DNA of 64,000 nucleotides. It comes from Phocaeicola coprocola DSM 17136 (GTDB lineage Bacteria > Bacteroidota > Bacteroidia > Bacteroidales > Bacteroidaceae). The notes below the pieces were generated by a model. The model was not told where the DNA came from. It saw only the letters and a program-made list of their open reading frames with translations, and did not search any database. Positions 9,796 to 19,073 of the stretch are shown here, one piece after another. The translations under genes and the position numbers were made by a program. The DNA is taken from assembly GCF_000154845.1 (NCBI RefSeq), contig NZ_DS981507.1, positions 1 to 64,000 of the forward strand, written 5' to 3'. Numbering within the stretch: the first letter of the stretch is position 1; the number at the start of each line of letters is the position of its first letter.

Positions 9796-10461
9796 TTAAA
9801 CCAGAACTTCTGCAACTTTCAAGTCGAATGGAGTAGTAAGCTTTATATTTTCACGATTTCCCGGTATTAAGAAGACAGGATGCCCCAAAGCCTCCACTAC
9901 CGAAGCATCATCTGTAAAAGCGGAAGTATATGTTTGTCCGTAAGCCTGTTTCAGTAACGATGCAGTAAAAACCTGAGGAGTCTGCACCAGTTTATAACAG
10001 TCGCGTGGTACAGTCACACTCTTTTCGTCTGCCTCTATCCGACGGACTGTTTCCACTACATCAATAACCGGAATTACAGCTTGCCTTTCTTCAGCAGCAG
10101 CATAACAGGCGGCTATCACTTCCTGAGAAACAAAAGGACGTACACCATCGTGCACTCCTACTACACTATTCCTATCATCCACCAAGGCCAGTCCGTTCTT
10201 TACAGAATGAAAACGAGTTTCTCCGCCGTTGGCGATACGATGGGGAAGCGTAAATCCATATTCCGCACAAAGGCGCTTCCAGTAGTCCTGCTGGTCTACC
10301 GGAAGTACCAATATGATATTTATACATTTATCGTAAGCATAAAAAGCCTCCAGCGTACGCATCAGTACAGGCTTTCCCTTTACCGGGATAAACTGCTTGG
10401 GTATATCTCCCCCCATGCGTAAACCTTTACCTCCTGCTACGACAATGATATATTTCTTCAT
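9796..10461 (-). CDS. ispD: 2-C-methyl-D-erythritol 4-phosphate cytidylyltransferase
   Basis: IspD joins CTP and methylerythritol phosphate in the third step of the non-mevalonate isoprenoid pathway. The 221-residue protein has the N-terminal nucleotide-binding motif [18 protein letters not shown] (8-25). It also has VHDGVRPFV in the middle and a TDDASVVE segment near the C-terminus. It overlaps the upstream DJ-1 gene by one base and is 4 bases from recG. The next pathway enzyme seen here, dxr, is encoded 36 kb away at 46.9-48.1 kb. Confidence 0.95.
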   Translation of the reverse strand: MKKYIIVVAGGKGLRMGGDIPKQFIPVKGKPVLMRTLEAFYAYDKCINIILVLPVDQQDYWKRLCAEYGFTLPHRIANGGETRFHSVKNGLALVDDRNSVVGVHDGVRPFVSQEVIAACYAAAEERQAVIPVIDVVETVRRIEADEKSVTVPRDCYKLVQTPQVFTASLLKQAYGQTYTSAFTDDASVVEALGHPVFLIPGNRENIKLTTPFDLKVAEVLV

Positions 10462-11009
10462 CAGGCAAGCAACATTCCTTTTTTAACTTCCAAAGCTTTT
10501 TCTGCTCCTGCATATTTTTCCAGAATAGCAAAAGCAAAAGCCGGAGCAGCACCCGGACCTTTACCCAAGATAAAGTTATCGACAACTTCAACCATATTGC
10601 CTGTATATTCTGCACCTTCCAGATATTTGTCGAAGCCCGGATAGCAAGTAGCCTTCTTGCCTTTCAGCAAACCACGCTTGCCATATACCATAGGAGCTGC
10701 ACAAATAGCAGCAAGAGGTTTACCTGCCGCAGCAAAACTCATAATCAGCTTGTCGAGTCCTGCATGAGCATCCAGATTTGTCGCTCCCGGAAGTCCACCC
10801 GGAAGAACAACCATTTCCACATCTTCTTCCTTCAAATCCTCGAACAGCATATCCGCAACGATAGGAACCTGATGTGAGCTGACAACGGTCTTTTCACCTG
10901 TTACCGACACAGTTTTTACATTCAGTCCCCCACGACGCATTACATCGAGTGGAAACATGGCTTCCATTTCTTCGAAACCTTCTGCCAAAAAGATACAAAT
11001 AGTTTTCAT
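10461..11009 (-). CDS. DJ-1/PfpI family protein
   Basis: The 182-residue protein belongs to the DJ-1/YajL branch. It opens with [12 protein letters not shown], the family's glutamate-containing first loop. The nucleophile elbow is AAICAAPMV near residues 99-107, with the conserved reactive Cys. Family members include covalent chaperones, glyoxalases and deglycases, and the sequence alone does not tell which activity applies. It is co-transcribed between tonB and ispD, with a 30-base gap to tonB and a one-base overlap with ispD. Nothing in its neighbours explains its role. Confidence 0.88.
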   Translation of the reverse strand: MKTICIFLAEGFEEMEAMFPLDVMRRGGLNVKTVSVTGEKTVVSSHQVPIVADMLFEDLKEEDVEMVVLPGGLPGATNLDAHAGLDKLIMSFAAAGKPLAAICAAPMVYGKRGLLKGKKATCYPGFDKYLEGAEYTGNMVEVVDNFILGKGPGAAPAFAFAILEKYAGAEKALEVKKGMLLA

Positions 11010-11039
11010 AATATGATGAATTTAAATATGCTTATAGTC

Positions 11040-11882
11040 TTATTTCAACTTAAAGTAATAGGTTATCGTACCACTCTGATTGTTTACACCGTCTACCGAA
11101 TTGAACCGAGCTCGACGAGCTGCCTCTTCTGCTGCACGACGCAAAGCAGGATTTACCGTATTGGTCCGTTTGTTTATACTCGTGCTGATAACTCTTCCGG
11201 CAGGATTTACAACGATAGTAACCACAACTCTTCCTTCATCCTGTACATTGTATACAGGAACAGGCAATCCTCCAGGTCCCAAAGAACGTCCGTTCAAGTC
11301 GAATGTTCCATATCCTCCTACTCCTGAGATTTTTCCTGTATTTCCATTTCCATCCGGACTACCTTCTATGCCTTGTCCGGAAGTAGCCGAACCTTTACTA
11401 CCCATTTTAGATCCTTTACCAAATGCCCCGGCAATCTTGTTGGCAGCAGCCTGAGCAGCAGCACGTTCTTCTTCAGCACGCTTTTCGGCTTCAGTTTTTT
11501 CCTTGGGTTTGGTTACAACAGGTTTTGTTTCCTGCTTCTTTTTAGGAGTAACTTCTTTTTTAGGTTTTTCTTCTTTCGGCTTTTCCTTTTTTACCTGAAT
11601 AGAAGGTTCATCATCCTGCGTAATCATAGGCTGTTTCACCTCCGGTTCCGGAGTTACTTCCGGTTCGGGTACAGAAGTTTCCGGCTGCGGCAATACATCA
11701 ACCTCCGTCATTGTATACGGATCGGCATCTCCCTGAGCCATTTGTGTATTACCAAGCATAACCGGCACACCTCCTTCTTCTTGTATCTCAGGACGAGTAA
11801 GTGAGCAAAAGAGCAGCAATAGTACCACAAAGATATGCAGCACTACCGTTCCTATTATTCCGGTTACTTTACTTTTCTTCAC
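11040..11882 (-). CDS. tonB: TonB energy transducer
   Basis: TonB carries proton-motive energy from ExbB/ExbD to TonB-dependent outer-membrane transporters. The 280-residue protein has one N-terminal transmembrane helix (about 8-28). A periplasmic linker rich in Pro, Glu, Lys and Val covers about 50-150. The C-terminal domain reads RVVVTIVVNPAGRV and ends in ITYYFKLK. The Gly/Ser-rich stretch before the C-terminal domain is typical of Bacteroidota TonB proteins. No ATG is available at the expected place, and the start is GTG at 11880-11882, 11 bases after exbD. It is encoded in order exbB-exbD-tonB. Confidence 0.9.
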   Translation of the reverse strand: MKKSKVTGIIGTVVLHIFVVLLLLFCSLTRPEIQEEGGVPVMLGNTQMAQGDADPYTMTEVDVLPQPETSVPEPEVTPEPEVKQPMITQDDEPSIQVKKEKPKEEKPKKEVTPKKKQETKPVVTKPKEKTEAEKRAEEERAAAQAAANKIAGAFGKGSKMGSKGSATSGQGIEGSPDGNGNTGKISGVGGYGTFDLNGRSLGPGGLPVPVYNVQDEGRVVVTIVVNPAGRVISTSINKRTNTVNPALRRAAEEAARRARFNSVDGVNNQSGTITYYFKLK

Positions 11883-11893
11883 TGTATTCTTTT

Positions 11894-12313
11894 TTAATTC
11901 TGTTTGTCAGGGCGGCGAGTAGCCAGAACCATTCTAAAATGATTTTCGTTGGCAATATTCAGGATACGGACAATTTCGCGATACGGAATCGACTCGTCAG
12001 CGTAAAGCGCCACATACATTTCCGGTTCCTTCGCAGCACACTCTTGCAAGAACGAAGGAACTTCGTCGAGTGCAAGCGGCATTTCATCCTCATTACCAAA
12101 CGCCCCGTAATAATTCAAATCCTTATCGATAATTACCCGCGCCATAGGCTTAGCCGAAGTCTGCTCAGAACCCTGCGGAAGCAAGACCTTGATTGCATTC
12201 GGCGATACCATCGTAGAGGTAATCATAAAAAATATCAGCAGCAAAAAGATGAGGTCGGTCATCGACGACATACTGAAGGCCGGAGATATTTTCTGTCTTC
12301 TTTTCAGTGACAT
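11894..12313 (-). CDS. exbD: ExbD-type biopolymer transport protein
   Basis: The 139-residue protein is the ExbD/TolR subunit of the TonB motor. It has a short cytoplasmic tail with KISPAFSMSSMTDLIFLLLIFFMI, of which SMTDLIFLLLIFFM is the single transmembrane helix. That helix carries the conserved proton-path Asp (D18). A periplasmic domain follows. It lies 7 bases after exbB and 11 bases before tonB, so the three motor parts are made together. Confidence 0.93.
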   Translation of the reverse strand: MSLKRRQKISPAFSMSSMTDLIFLLLIFFMITSTMVSPNAIKVLLPQGSEQTSAKPMARVIIDKDLNYYGAFGNEDEMPLALDEVPSFLQECAAKEPEMYVALYADESIPYREIVRILNIANENHFRMVLATRRPDKQN

Positions 12314-12320
12314 AGGCTTC

Positions 12321-13040
12321 TTATTTTTCGTTTGGTTCGTTCATCAAGTCCATGAAAGCAATGGTACGAGCTTCCATCTGACTTACAACCTTGTCTACGC
12401 GATATACCAGATGATTGTAAGCAAACATGGTAGCAATACCCACAACCAGACCGCCTACAGTGGTAATCATCGCTTCATAGATACCGCTCGAAAGCAGAGT
12501 AATATCAATATTGTTTCCGGCATTAGCCATATTCCAGAAAGCACGAACCATACCAGTTACCGTACCCAGGAAACCAAGCATCGGCGCACCGCTGGAAATA
12601 GTAGCCATAATAGAAAGTCCGTTTTCCAGTTTTGCAACTTCAATGTTTCCGGTATTCTCGATAGCAGCCTGTACATCGGCAACCGGACGTCCCATACGCA
12701 TGATACCTTTTTCAATCATACGCGAAGAAGGAGTATTGGTTATACGGCAGTAATTGATTGCCGATTTGATTTCTCCAGTCTTGATATAGTCGCGGATACG
12801 ATCCATAAACAACGGGTCTTCTTTACCCGCCTTGCGGATAGCTACCGCACGTTCAAAAAAGATATAAAAGGCTATGACAGACATCAGAGCCAGTACAATC
12901 ATAATCCAACCACCTTTGCAAGCCATGTCCCAAAGGTTCATTTCCGATTCTCCCGATACAACAGGAGTCAATACGGGATTATTTCCCGTCATGGTGTCGG
13001 CAACGGTCTGTGCAGCTGCCAGCAGTGTCATTGTAATCAT
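12321..13040 (-). CDS. exbB: ExbB/TolQ/MotA-family proton channel protein
   Basis: ExbB forms the pentameric proton channel that drives TonB with ExbD. The 239-residue protein has an N-terminal segment, a first transmembrane helix at about 38-60, and a cytoplasmic loop. Two further helices lie at about 140-165 and 185-210, with the family motif GTVTGMVRAF between them. The start used is 13040, and a second Met three residues later is equally possible. It begins 3 bases after pdxJ ends, which indicates translational coupling. Confidence 0.93.
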   Translation of the reverse strand: MITMTLLAAAQTVADTMTGNNPVLTPVVSGESEMNLWDMACKGGWIMIVLALMSVIAFYIFFERAVAIRKAGKEDPLFMDRIRDYIKTGEIKSAINYCRITNTPSSRMIEKGIMRMGRPVADVQAAIENTGNIEVAKLENGLSIMATISSGAPMLGFLGTVTGMVRAFWNMANAGNNIDITLLSSGIYEAMITTVGGLVVGIATMFAYNHLVYRVDKVVSQMEARTIAFMDLMNEPNEK

Positions 13041-13043
13041 AAT

Positions 13044-13757
13044 TTAACGAAGGCAATTTTTATATTCTTCAATAGTTTTCTTAAGTCCTAGATAGAGTGC
13101 GTCACAAATCAATGCGTGACCGATGGAAACTTCGTCCACCCATGGAATATTTTCATGAAAGTAAGCAAGATTCTCAAGGCTGAGATCATGACCGGCATTC
13201 AGTCCCATTCCCAACTTGCGGGTTACCTTTGCAGCCTCAACGAAAGGAGCAATGGCAGCTTCGCGATTCTTTCCATACTGTGATGCATAAGGCTCTGTAT
13301 AAAGTTCCACACGGTCGGCTCCGGCTTTTGCCGCATACTCTATCATTTCCGTATCAGTTCCTACGAAAATAGAAGTACGTATACCTGCTTCTCCGAAAGT
13401 ATCCATCAGCTCGGTCAGGAAGGAAAGATTATTTTTAGTATCCCATCCCGAATTAGAAGTAATCTGGTCGGGAGCGTCGGGAACAAGCGTTACCTGATGC
13501 GGTTTTACCTTCAATACCAGGTCAATAAATTCTTTCGAAGGATATCCTTCGATATTAAACTCCGTACGAAGTATGGGACGAAGAGCCAACACGTCCGCAT
13601 AGCGGATATGCCGTTCATCGGGACGAGGATGAACCGTAATCCCTTCGGCCCCGAAAGCCTCGCAATCCAACGCCACTTTTTCTACATCCGGGTTATTTCC
13701 CCCGCGAGCATTACGCAAGGTTGCTACCTTGTTTATATTCACACTTAGCTTAGTCAT
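13044..13757 (-). CDS. pdxJ: Pyridoxine 5'-phosphate synthase
   Basis: PdxJ condenses 1-deoxyxylulose 5-phosphate with aminoacetone phosphate to make pyridoxine 5'-phosphate (vitamin B6). The 237-residue TIM-barrel protein shows the family N-terminus [17 protein letters not shown]. It also has [14 protein letters not shown] near residue 38 and the C-terminal [11 protein letters not shown]. It is the first gene of the minus-strand operon that continues through exbB-exbD-tonB-DJ-1-ispD-recG. Its promoter box TAACTTTG (13794-13801) lies inside a palindrome shared with nadK. Confidence 0.95.
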   Translation of the reverse strand: MTKLSVNINKVATLRNARGGNNPDVEKVALDCEAFGAEGITVHPRPDERHIRYADVLALRPILRTEFNIEGYPSKEFIDLVLKVKPHQVTLVPDAPDQITSNSGWDTKNNLSFLTELMDTFGEAGIRTSIFVGTDTEMIEYAAKAGADRVELYTEPYASQYGKNREAAIAPFVEAAKVTRKLGMGLNAGHDLSLENLAYFHENIPWVDEVSIGHALICDALYLGLKKTIEEYKNCLR

Positions 13758-13772
13758 ATTGAATTTATTTTA

Positions 13773-13780
13773 TATCTTTG
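13773..13780 (+). promoter_or_regulatory. nadK promoter -7 box
   Basis: TATCTTTG matches the Bacteroides -7 box. Transcription should start near 13787, just before the palindrome, so the nadK mRNA would begin with the hairpin. Confidence 0.65.
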
Positions 13781-13793
13781 CGTCTACAACCTG

Positions 13794-13801
13794 CAAAGTT
13801 A
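13794..13801 (-). promoter_or_regulatory. pdxJ operon promoter -7 box
   Basis: On the minus strand the sequence is TAACTTTG, a match to TAnnTTTG. It lies 37 bases upstream of the pdxJ start. It overlaps the left arm of the palindrome at 13795-13830. Confidence 0.6.
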
Positions 13802-13830
13802 ACAGGTTTTGCGAGAAACCTGTTAACTTT
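13795..13830. promoter_or_regulatory. Perfect 15-bp inverted repeat between nadK and pdxJ
   Basis: The arms at 13795-13809 and 13816-13830 (AAAGTTAACAGGTTT and its complement) are perfectly matched around a six-base spacer. The repeat covers the pdxJ -7 box and the predicted nadK transcript start. It could be an operator for a dimeric regulator or a 5' mRNA hairpin. No T-run follows on either strand, so it is not a terminator. Confidence 0.7.
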
Positions 13831-13865
13831 ACGTGACAAAAGATTGATAAAAAAAGCTACAAGAT

Positions 13866-14750
13866 ATGCAACGCAACCTCAGATTCGCCCTTTTTGGAAA
13901 CACTTATCAGGAACATAAGTCGGCACATGTCACCCATTTGCTGGAGATATTGCGTGACAAAGGAGCCGAAATCTGTATCAGCAACGAGTTTTACGACTTT
14001 TTAAAACAGCATACAAAAGCAAACCTCGACGGACTGGAGATATTCAAAGGTTACGACTTTAATGCAGACATGGCACTCAGTATCGGTGGCGACGGAACCT
14101 TTCTGCGTGCAGCAAGCCGTGTAGGAAAAAAAGAAATTCCTATCCTGGGCATCAATACCGGACGTCTGGGATTCCTTGCCGATATATCACCCGACCAGAT
14201 GGAGGAGGCTTTCGATGAAATCTACGAAGGGAAATACCTTGCCGAACCTCGCAGGGTATTGCATCTGACATCCGAAGGATACGTGCTGAAAGGCTATCCC
14301 TACGGACTGAACGAAATAGCTATTCTGAAACGTGACAGCTCGTCGATGATTACCATACGGGCTTACATAAACAGTGAGCCACTCTGTTCGTATCAGGCAG
14401 ACGGCCTGATTATCGCAACCCCCACCGGCTCGACAGGTTATTCACTCAGTGTAGGAGGTCCGATTCTTGTGCCGCAAAGCGGAACTATCAGTCTGACTCC
14501 CGTGGCTCCACACAGCCTGAACGTACGCCCGATTGTCATTCGCGACGACTGGGAAATCACACTCGACGTAGAAAGCCGAAGCCACAACTTTCTGGTAGCC
14601 GTAGACGGACGCAGTGAAACATGCCGCGAAGGAATCCGCCTGACGGTACGCCGTGCCGATTATTTCGTACGCATCGTAAAACGCTGTCATCACTCTTTCT
14701 TCAATACGCTTCGGGAAAAAATGATGTGGGGAGCAGACAGCCGTTTATAG
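13866..14750 (+). CDS. nadK: NAD kinase
   Basis: NadK phosphorylates NAD to NADP in the cytoplasm. The 294-residue protein has the catalytic [11 protein letters not shown] motif at about residues 72-82. It also has [11 protein letters not shown] at about 95-105 and the substrate motif [11 protein letters not shown] at about 187-197. The length is normal. It is monocistronic, with a promoter at 13773 and a 19-bp-stem terminator at 14852-14893. Its leader carries the palindrome shared with the pdxJ operon. Confidence 0.95.
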   Translation: MQRNLRFALFGNTYQEHKSAHVTHLLEILRDKGAEICISNEFYDFLKQHTKANLDGLEIFKGYDFNADMALSIGGDGTFLRAASRVGKKEIPILGINTGRLGFLADISPDQMEEAFDEIYEGKYLAEPRRVLHLTSEGYVLKGYPYGLNEIAILKRDSSSMITIRAYINSEPLCSYQADGLIIATPTGSTGYSLSVGGPILVPQSGTISLTPVAPHSLNVRPIVIRDDWEITLDVESRSHNFLVAVDGRSETCREGIRLTVRRADYFVRIVKRCHHSFFNTLREKMMWGADSRL

Positions 14751-14851
14751 TTCAGGAATACATACTGAAAGCTTCAGAAAAAGGCTTCACAAACTAGCGA
14801 AAATGCCCTATTTTTTCGTACAAAGATTGTCGAAGCTTGTACAGATTTTAA

Positions 14852-14893
14852 AAAAATATCCTGATGTTTTTCCGAAAACATCAGGATATTTTT
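14852..14893 (+). terminator. Long-stem terminator after nadK
   Basis: A perfect 19-bp stem (14852-14870 with 14875-14893) closes a TCCG loop. It is flanked by A-runs on the left and T-runs on the right, so it can stop transcription in both directions. It separates nadK from murF. Confidence 0.85.
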
Positions 14894-14982
14894 TTAAAAC
14901 GTCAGCAAGAATATAATACGTTTCTTACGAGAATATCATTCTTTTATCGGAAACAAGAATTTATCAATTGATTAACAGCGCA

Positions 14983-16266
14983 TTACAAATACTCGAGCAG
15001 CAGACTTAACTTCATGCTGTTTGAACCTTTTATCAGGATATAATATCCCTGAGGCTTATGCATCCGGATATCAGCCAGCACTTCATCTACATGCTGAAAA
15101 GTCTGATAGGAATGAGTGGCTGCTGCAAATTCGGGACCAACCAGTACAACACGGTCAAAACCACATTCCTTCAGATAATCTACCACCTTCTGATGTTCTT
15201 CCCGACTTGCTTCACCCAATTCCTTCATATCGCCAAGAATCACCATCTTATGCGGAGCTTCTATCTGACGGAAATTCTTCAAGGCAGCCATCATACTGGT
15301 CGGGTTGGCATTATATGCATCCACAATCAGTTTATTATCGGCTGTTTCTTTCAGTTGCGACCGGTTATTGTGAGGCAGATACGACGCCAGCGCACTGCTG
15401 ATATCATCATCAGACACTCCAAAGTAACGTCCGATAGCTGCTGCTGCCAGCATATTATCCAAATTATACGAGCCGATAAGATGTGTATTCACCTCGTGCG
15501 ATACTCCTTCTGCTGTCCATCGGAAAGACAGGAAAGGTGAACAGCTTATCAGTTCTCCACTGACATACAAACCGGCAGTCTGCCCGTAACGCACACAAGT
15601 CAACCCTTCGGCAATGCCATTCAGGTAAGGATTTTCATTCTGGATAAAGATAGTAGCCCCACCTTTAGCCCGCAGAAAATCGTACAACTCTCCTTTCGTG
15701 CGGATAACTCCCTCGAAAGATCCGAAACCTTGCAGGTGAGCCTTGCCTACATTTGTTATAATTCCATAATCCGGTTCGGCAATATGTACCAGTGTCTTTA
15801 TTTCTCCCGGATGGTTCGCACCCATTTCGACAACCGCCATTTCGTGTTCTTTTGTCAGACGAAGCAACGTGAGCGGTACTCCGATGTGATTATTGAAATT
15901 ACCTTCTGTATATAATGTATTGAACTTCCGGCTCAGCACCGTAGAAATGAGTTCTTTGGTTGTGGTCTTTCCATTCGTACCTGTAATGCCGATAACCGGC
16001 GTTTTCAGCTGCCGGCGGTGATAATTAGCCAGTTGTTGCAAAGCCTGCAAACAGTTGTCTACGAGAATTGTACCCTCACCCGCATATTCAGATTCGTCGA
16101 TTACAGCATAGCGGCAACCCTGCTTCAAAGCCTGTGCGGCAAAAGCATTGCCATTAAAAGTTTCTCCTTTCAGGGCGATGAACATAGAACCCTCAGGACA
16201 GTTGCGGCTATCGGTGGTCACCTTACCGCATTCCATAAAACATTTATATAATTCTGCTATTTCCAT
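14983..16266 (-). CDS. murF: UDP-N-acetylmuramoyl-tripeptide--D-alanyl-D-alanine ligase
   Basis: MurF adds D-Ala-D-Ala to UDP-MurNAc-tripeptide, the last cytoplasmic step of the peptidoglycan stem peptide. The ATP loop GITGTNGKTTTKEL is near residue 95. VDAYNANPTSM and MVILGDMKELG follow in the C-terminal domain. I start the gene at 16266 (MEIAELYKCF) rather than farther upstream, because a clear -7 box lies at 16293-16300 and family members begin this way. This gives 427 residues. The D-Ala-D-Ala ligase gene ddl is in the same window at 34.5 kb. Confidence 0.93.
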   Translation of the reverse strand: MEIAELYKCFMECGKVTTDSRNCPEGSMFIALKGETFNGNAFAAQALKQGCRYAVIDESEYAGEGTILVDNCLQALQQLANYHRRQLKTPVIGITGTNGKTTTKELISTVLSRKFNTLYTEGNFNNHIGVPLTLLRLTKEHEMAVVEMGANHPGEIKTLVHIAEPDYGIITNVGKAHLQGFGSFEGVIRTKGELYDFLRAKGGATIFIQNENPYLNGIAEGLTCVRYGQTAGLYVSGELISCSPFLSFRWTAEGVSHEVNTHLIGSYNLDNMLAAAAIGRYFGVSDDDISSALASYLPHNNRSQLKETADNKLIVDAYNANPTSMMAALKNFRQIEAPHKMVILGDMKELGEASREEHQKVVDYLKECGFDRVVLVGPEFAAATHSYQTFQHVDEVLADIRMHKPQGYYILIKGSNSMKLSLLLEYL

Positions 16267-16292
16267 ATTTTCTGTAACAAAATATTCCGGCA

Positions 16293-16300
16293 CAAAGATA
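16293..16300 (-). promoter_or_regulatory. murF promoter -7 box
   Basis: The minus strand reads TATCTTTG, 27 bases upstream of the chosen murF start. It rules out translation from the more distant in-frame ATG at 16410. Confidence 0.65.
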
Positions 16301-16346
16301 ACGTAATTTAATTTCCCGCGACTGCGAAAAAACAAATTATTGTGTG

Positions 16347-16354
16347 TACATTTG
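16347..16354 (+). promoter_or_regulatory. folP promoter -7 box
   Basis: TACATTTG matches TAnnTTTG and lies 28 bases before the ATG at 16382. It decides the folP start, since an in-frame start at 16340 would lie upstream of the transcript. Confidence 0.6.
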
Positions 16355-16381
16355 CAGCGCTTAAAGACGTATTCATCGGAC

Positions 16382-17245
16382 ATGGAAAACAGTATCACGA
16401 AACTTATCAATGTAAAGGGACAGTTAATGGACTTATCCTACCCGCAGGTAATGGGTATCCTGAATGTTACTCCCGATTCTTTTTATGCCGGAAGCCGGAA
16501 ACAGACAGAAACGGAAATTGCAGAACGTACACTTCAAATCGTGTCGGAAGGGGGAAGCATTATCGATGTAGGAGCTTATTCATCACGCTCCAATGCAGAA
16601 CATATCAGTGCGGAGGAGGAAATGTCTCGTCTGCGTCACGGACTGGAGATTGTATTCCGCGAATGTCCCGATGCCATTGTTTCGGTAGATACGTTCCGGG
16701 CAGATGTTGCACGTATGTGTGTAGAAGAGTACGGCGCAGCTATCATCAACGATATAGCAGCGGGCAATATGGATGAAAACATGTTTGCAACCGTAGCCCG
16801 GCTCGGTGTCCCCTACATCATGATGCACATGCAGGGAACTCCGCAAAACATGCAGCAGGCTCCACACTATGACAATGTATTGAAAGAAGTATTATATTAC
16901 TTTTCTGAAAAGGTACAGAAGCTGCGTGACCTGGGAGCCAAGGATATCATCATCGATCCGGGATTCGGATTCGGAAAGACGCTGGAACACAACTACGAGC
17001 TACTGGACAAAATGGAAGAATTCCAGATATTCGAACTGCCTGTACTGGTAGGAGTTTCACGCAAGTCGATGATTTACCGCCTGCTGGGAGGAGGACCGGA
17101 AGATGCCTTGAACGGAACAAGCGTCGTCAACACAATAGCCTTGATGAAAGGAGCCGACATCCTGCGTGTACACGATGTGCGTGCCGCATCCGAAGCAGTC
17201 AAAATAGTTGCCGCCATGAAAAAGTTAACTCCTGTAAGTTTGTAA
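16382..17245 (+). CDS. folP: Dihydropteroate synthase
   Basis: FolP joins p-aminobenzoate and dihydropterin pyrophosphate in folate synthesis and is the sulfonamide target. The TIM-barrel motifs are MGILNVTPDSF near residue 22, the GAYSSRSNAEHIS loop near residue 61, and IIDPGFGFGKT near residue 196. The start at 16382 follows the promoter box at 16347 and gives 287 residues. The stop lies 10 bases upstream of cdaA, so the two are co-transcribed. Confidence 0.95.
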   Translation: MENSITKLINVKGQLMDLSYPQVMGILNVTPDSFYAGSRKQTETEIAERTLQIVSEGGSIIDVGAYSSRSNAEHISAEEEMSRLRHGLEIVFRECPDAIVSVDTFRADVARMCVEEYGAAIINDIAAGNMDENMFATVARLGVPYIMMHMQGTPQNMQQAPHYDNVLKEVLYYFSEKVQKLRDLGAKDIIIDPGFGFGKTLEHNYELLDKMEEFQIFELPVLVGVSRKSMIYRLLGGGPEDALNGTSVVNTIALMKGADILRVHDVRAASEAVKIVAAMKKLTPVSL

Positions 17246-17255
17246 ATATAAAATT

Positions 17256-18035
17256 ATGCCTTTCGATATTTCCATACTTAGCGTCAAAGATATTATCGAC
17301 ATTCTGCTGGTAGCGTTTCTATTATACAAAACCTACAAGCTGATGAAATCGTCGGGATCAATCAATGTATTTACGGGAATTCTCGTGTTTATCGTCATTT
17401 GGGTTATCGTATCGCAAGTGCTGCAAATGCGTCTGCTCGGTTCGATATTCGATAAGCTGGTAAGCGTGGGAGTCATTGCACTGATTGTAATCTTTCAGGA
17501 TGAAATACGTCACTTCCTGCTCTCGCTTGGTTCACGCCACCGCACAAGCAGTCTGCTTCGCTTTTTTAAGGGAAGTCAGAAGAACGACAACAGCAAAGAG
17601 GCCATCATGCCTATTGTCATGGCTTGCCTCAACATGAGTAAAGGAAAAGTGGGCGCACTGATTGTCATCGAAAAGAATTTTCCACTGGATGACATCGCAC
17701 GTACAGGAGATATCATCGATGCGAACATCAATCAGCGACTGATAGAAAATATTTTCTTCAAAAACAGTCCGCTACACGATGGAGCTATGATTATCAGCAA
17801 CAAACGTATAAAGGCTGCCGGATGTATTCTTCCGGTATCACATAACCTGAACATTCCGAAAGAGTTGGGGCTAAGACACCGTGCCGCACTGGGAGTTTCT
17901 CAGGAAACAGATGCCATGGCAATTATCGTTTCCGAGGAAACCGGAGGTATTTCCATAGCCTATCAGGGTGAGTTCTACCTAAAACTGACGGCTGAGGAAC
18001 TGGAAAGAATGCTTACGAGTGAAGATGAGCTTTAA
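17256..18035 (+). CDS. cdaA: Diadenylate cyclase (CdaA/DacA type)
   Basis: This membrane enzyme makes cyclic di-AMP from two ATP. The 259-residue protein has three predicted N-terminal transmembrane helices (about 12-30, 38-58 and 64-84). The DAC catalytic domain (about 110-250) shows the two hallmark motifs, HDGAMI near residue 173 and LRHRAALG near residue 205. It follows folP by 10 bases, an arrangement I know from other Bacteroides. In Firmicutes cdaA sits instead with cdaR and glmM. It is convergent with the GNAT gene, with only 3 bases between the stops. Confidence 0.93.
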   Translation: MPFDISILSVKDIIDILLVAFLLYKTYKLMKSSGSINVFTGILVFIVIWVIVSQVLQMRLLGSIFDKLVSVGVIALIVIFQDEIRHFLLSLGSRHRTSSLLRFFKGSQKNDNSKEAIMPIVMACLNMSKGKVGALIVIEKNFPLDDIARTGDIIDANINQRLIENIFFKNSPLHDGAMIISNKRIKAAGCILPVSHNLNIPKELGLRHRAALGVSQETDAMAIIVSEETGGISIAYQGEFYLKLTAEELERMLTSEDEL

Positions 18036-18038
18036 GGA

Positions 18039-19073
18039 TTAATCCAACATCAGGCTCATATAGGGATGAAGGTCTTTCAGTACAAGAGCAGTCAGCTCGC
18101 TTATTGTGACACAAACATACTCTTTTCCCATCTGATAACCTTGTATCATCTTCCCCGGAGAAACCGTGTAATATCCATTGTTTTCTCCGATAACCTCGTC
18201 TCCTTGCAGATGAATACAGAGTTCCTCCCCTTGATAAACAGCAGCATACAACTCAAGGCAAGCAGGAACATTTATTAAGCGTGCCATGCCTAATTCATGC
18301 ATCTCGTCAGCAAAAGGAAGTATGCATGTCATGGTTTCAGCTTGATAAAAAGCAGCGAGTTGATGTAATGCAACTGTCAGGTCCGCCTCGTCAGACAGAA
18401 GTATTTCTTTGACAGAAAGTGTCTTTTCCTGCATCAGGCAAAAGATAAGTCCGGACAAGACATCACCTTTATAAATTGTCCATACATCACCTTTGCTCAA
18501 AGCCAGATCAGACAGTACAACATGGAAATCATCAAAGGTGTGCTGTATGCAGCACGACCGCCTGTTCATTTGTTCATTAAAGTATGGATAAATTGTTTCT
18601 TCAGGGTTTTTCAACAGATCTATCTTACTCATTTTCAGATATGATACAGAGTTATTAACAGGTTGTTCATAACTGTTGATAACTTTTTTCAGCACACCAT
18701 AACGGAAACAAGTCGCGTAGCCTGAGCGAGCATAATATCCTTTCAACCAATCTTCGGCAGGAATTAGTGTTGAAAACACGATTCCCTCATCGAACATGGA
18801 ACGATGTGTTTCCTCAAGCAGGCGACGCATAGCCCCTCTTGCCCGATAATCAGGATGAGTACAAGCGCCCGATATATATGAAGCAGCTACCGTCCGGCCA
18901 CAAAATGTCATCGGATAAGATATCATCTGAAGCGCAGAAATCACCTTACCATCTTCTATTATCGCTTTATTAATCTGGTCGGTATAACGTAAACGGAAAT
19001 AAAGGTCTACAAATGCTTCATCATCATTGAAGCAAGTTTCCCAAAGTTGCCTGACTTGTTCTTTTACGCTCAT
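18039..19073 (-). CDS. GNAT-family N-acyltransferase
   Basis: The 344-residue protein has an N-terminal acyl-CoA acetyltransferase fold. The pyrophosphate-binding loop HPDYRARGAMRRLL is near residues 77-90. The region beyond about 150 is not typical of simple GNAT enzymes. The two-domain size recalls Eis-like acetyltransferases, but I cannot name a substrate. It starts inside the end of the upstream DUF2156 gene (4-base overlap), so the two are translationally coupled and probably act together. Confidence 0.75.
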   Translation of the reverse strand: MSVKEQVRQLWETCFNDDEAFVDLYFRLRYTDQINKAIIEDGKVISALQMISYPMTFCGRTVAASYISGACTHPDYRARGAMRRLLEETHRSMFDEGIVFSTLIPAEDWLKGYYARSGYATCFRYGVLKKVINSYEQPVNNSVSYLKMSKIDLLKNPEETIYPYFNEQMNRRSCCIQHTFDDFHVVLSDLALSKGDVWTIYKGDVLSGLIFCLMQEKTLSVKEILLSDEADLTVALHQLAAFYQAETMTCILPFADEMHELGMARLINVPACLELYAAVYQGEELCIHLQGDEVIGENNGYYTVSPGKMIQGYQMGKEYVCVTISELTALVLKDLHPYMSLMLD

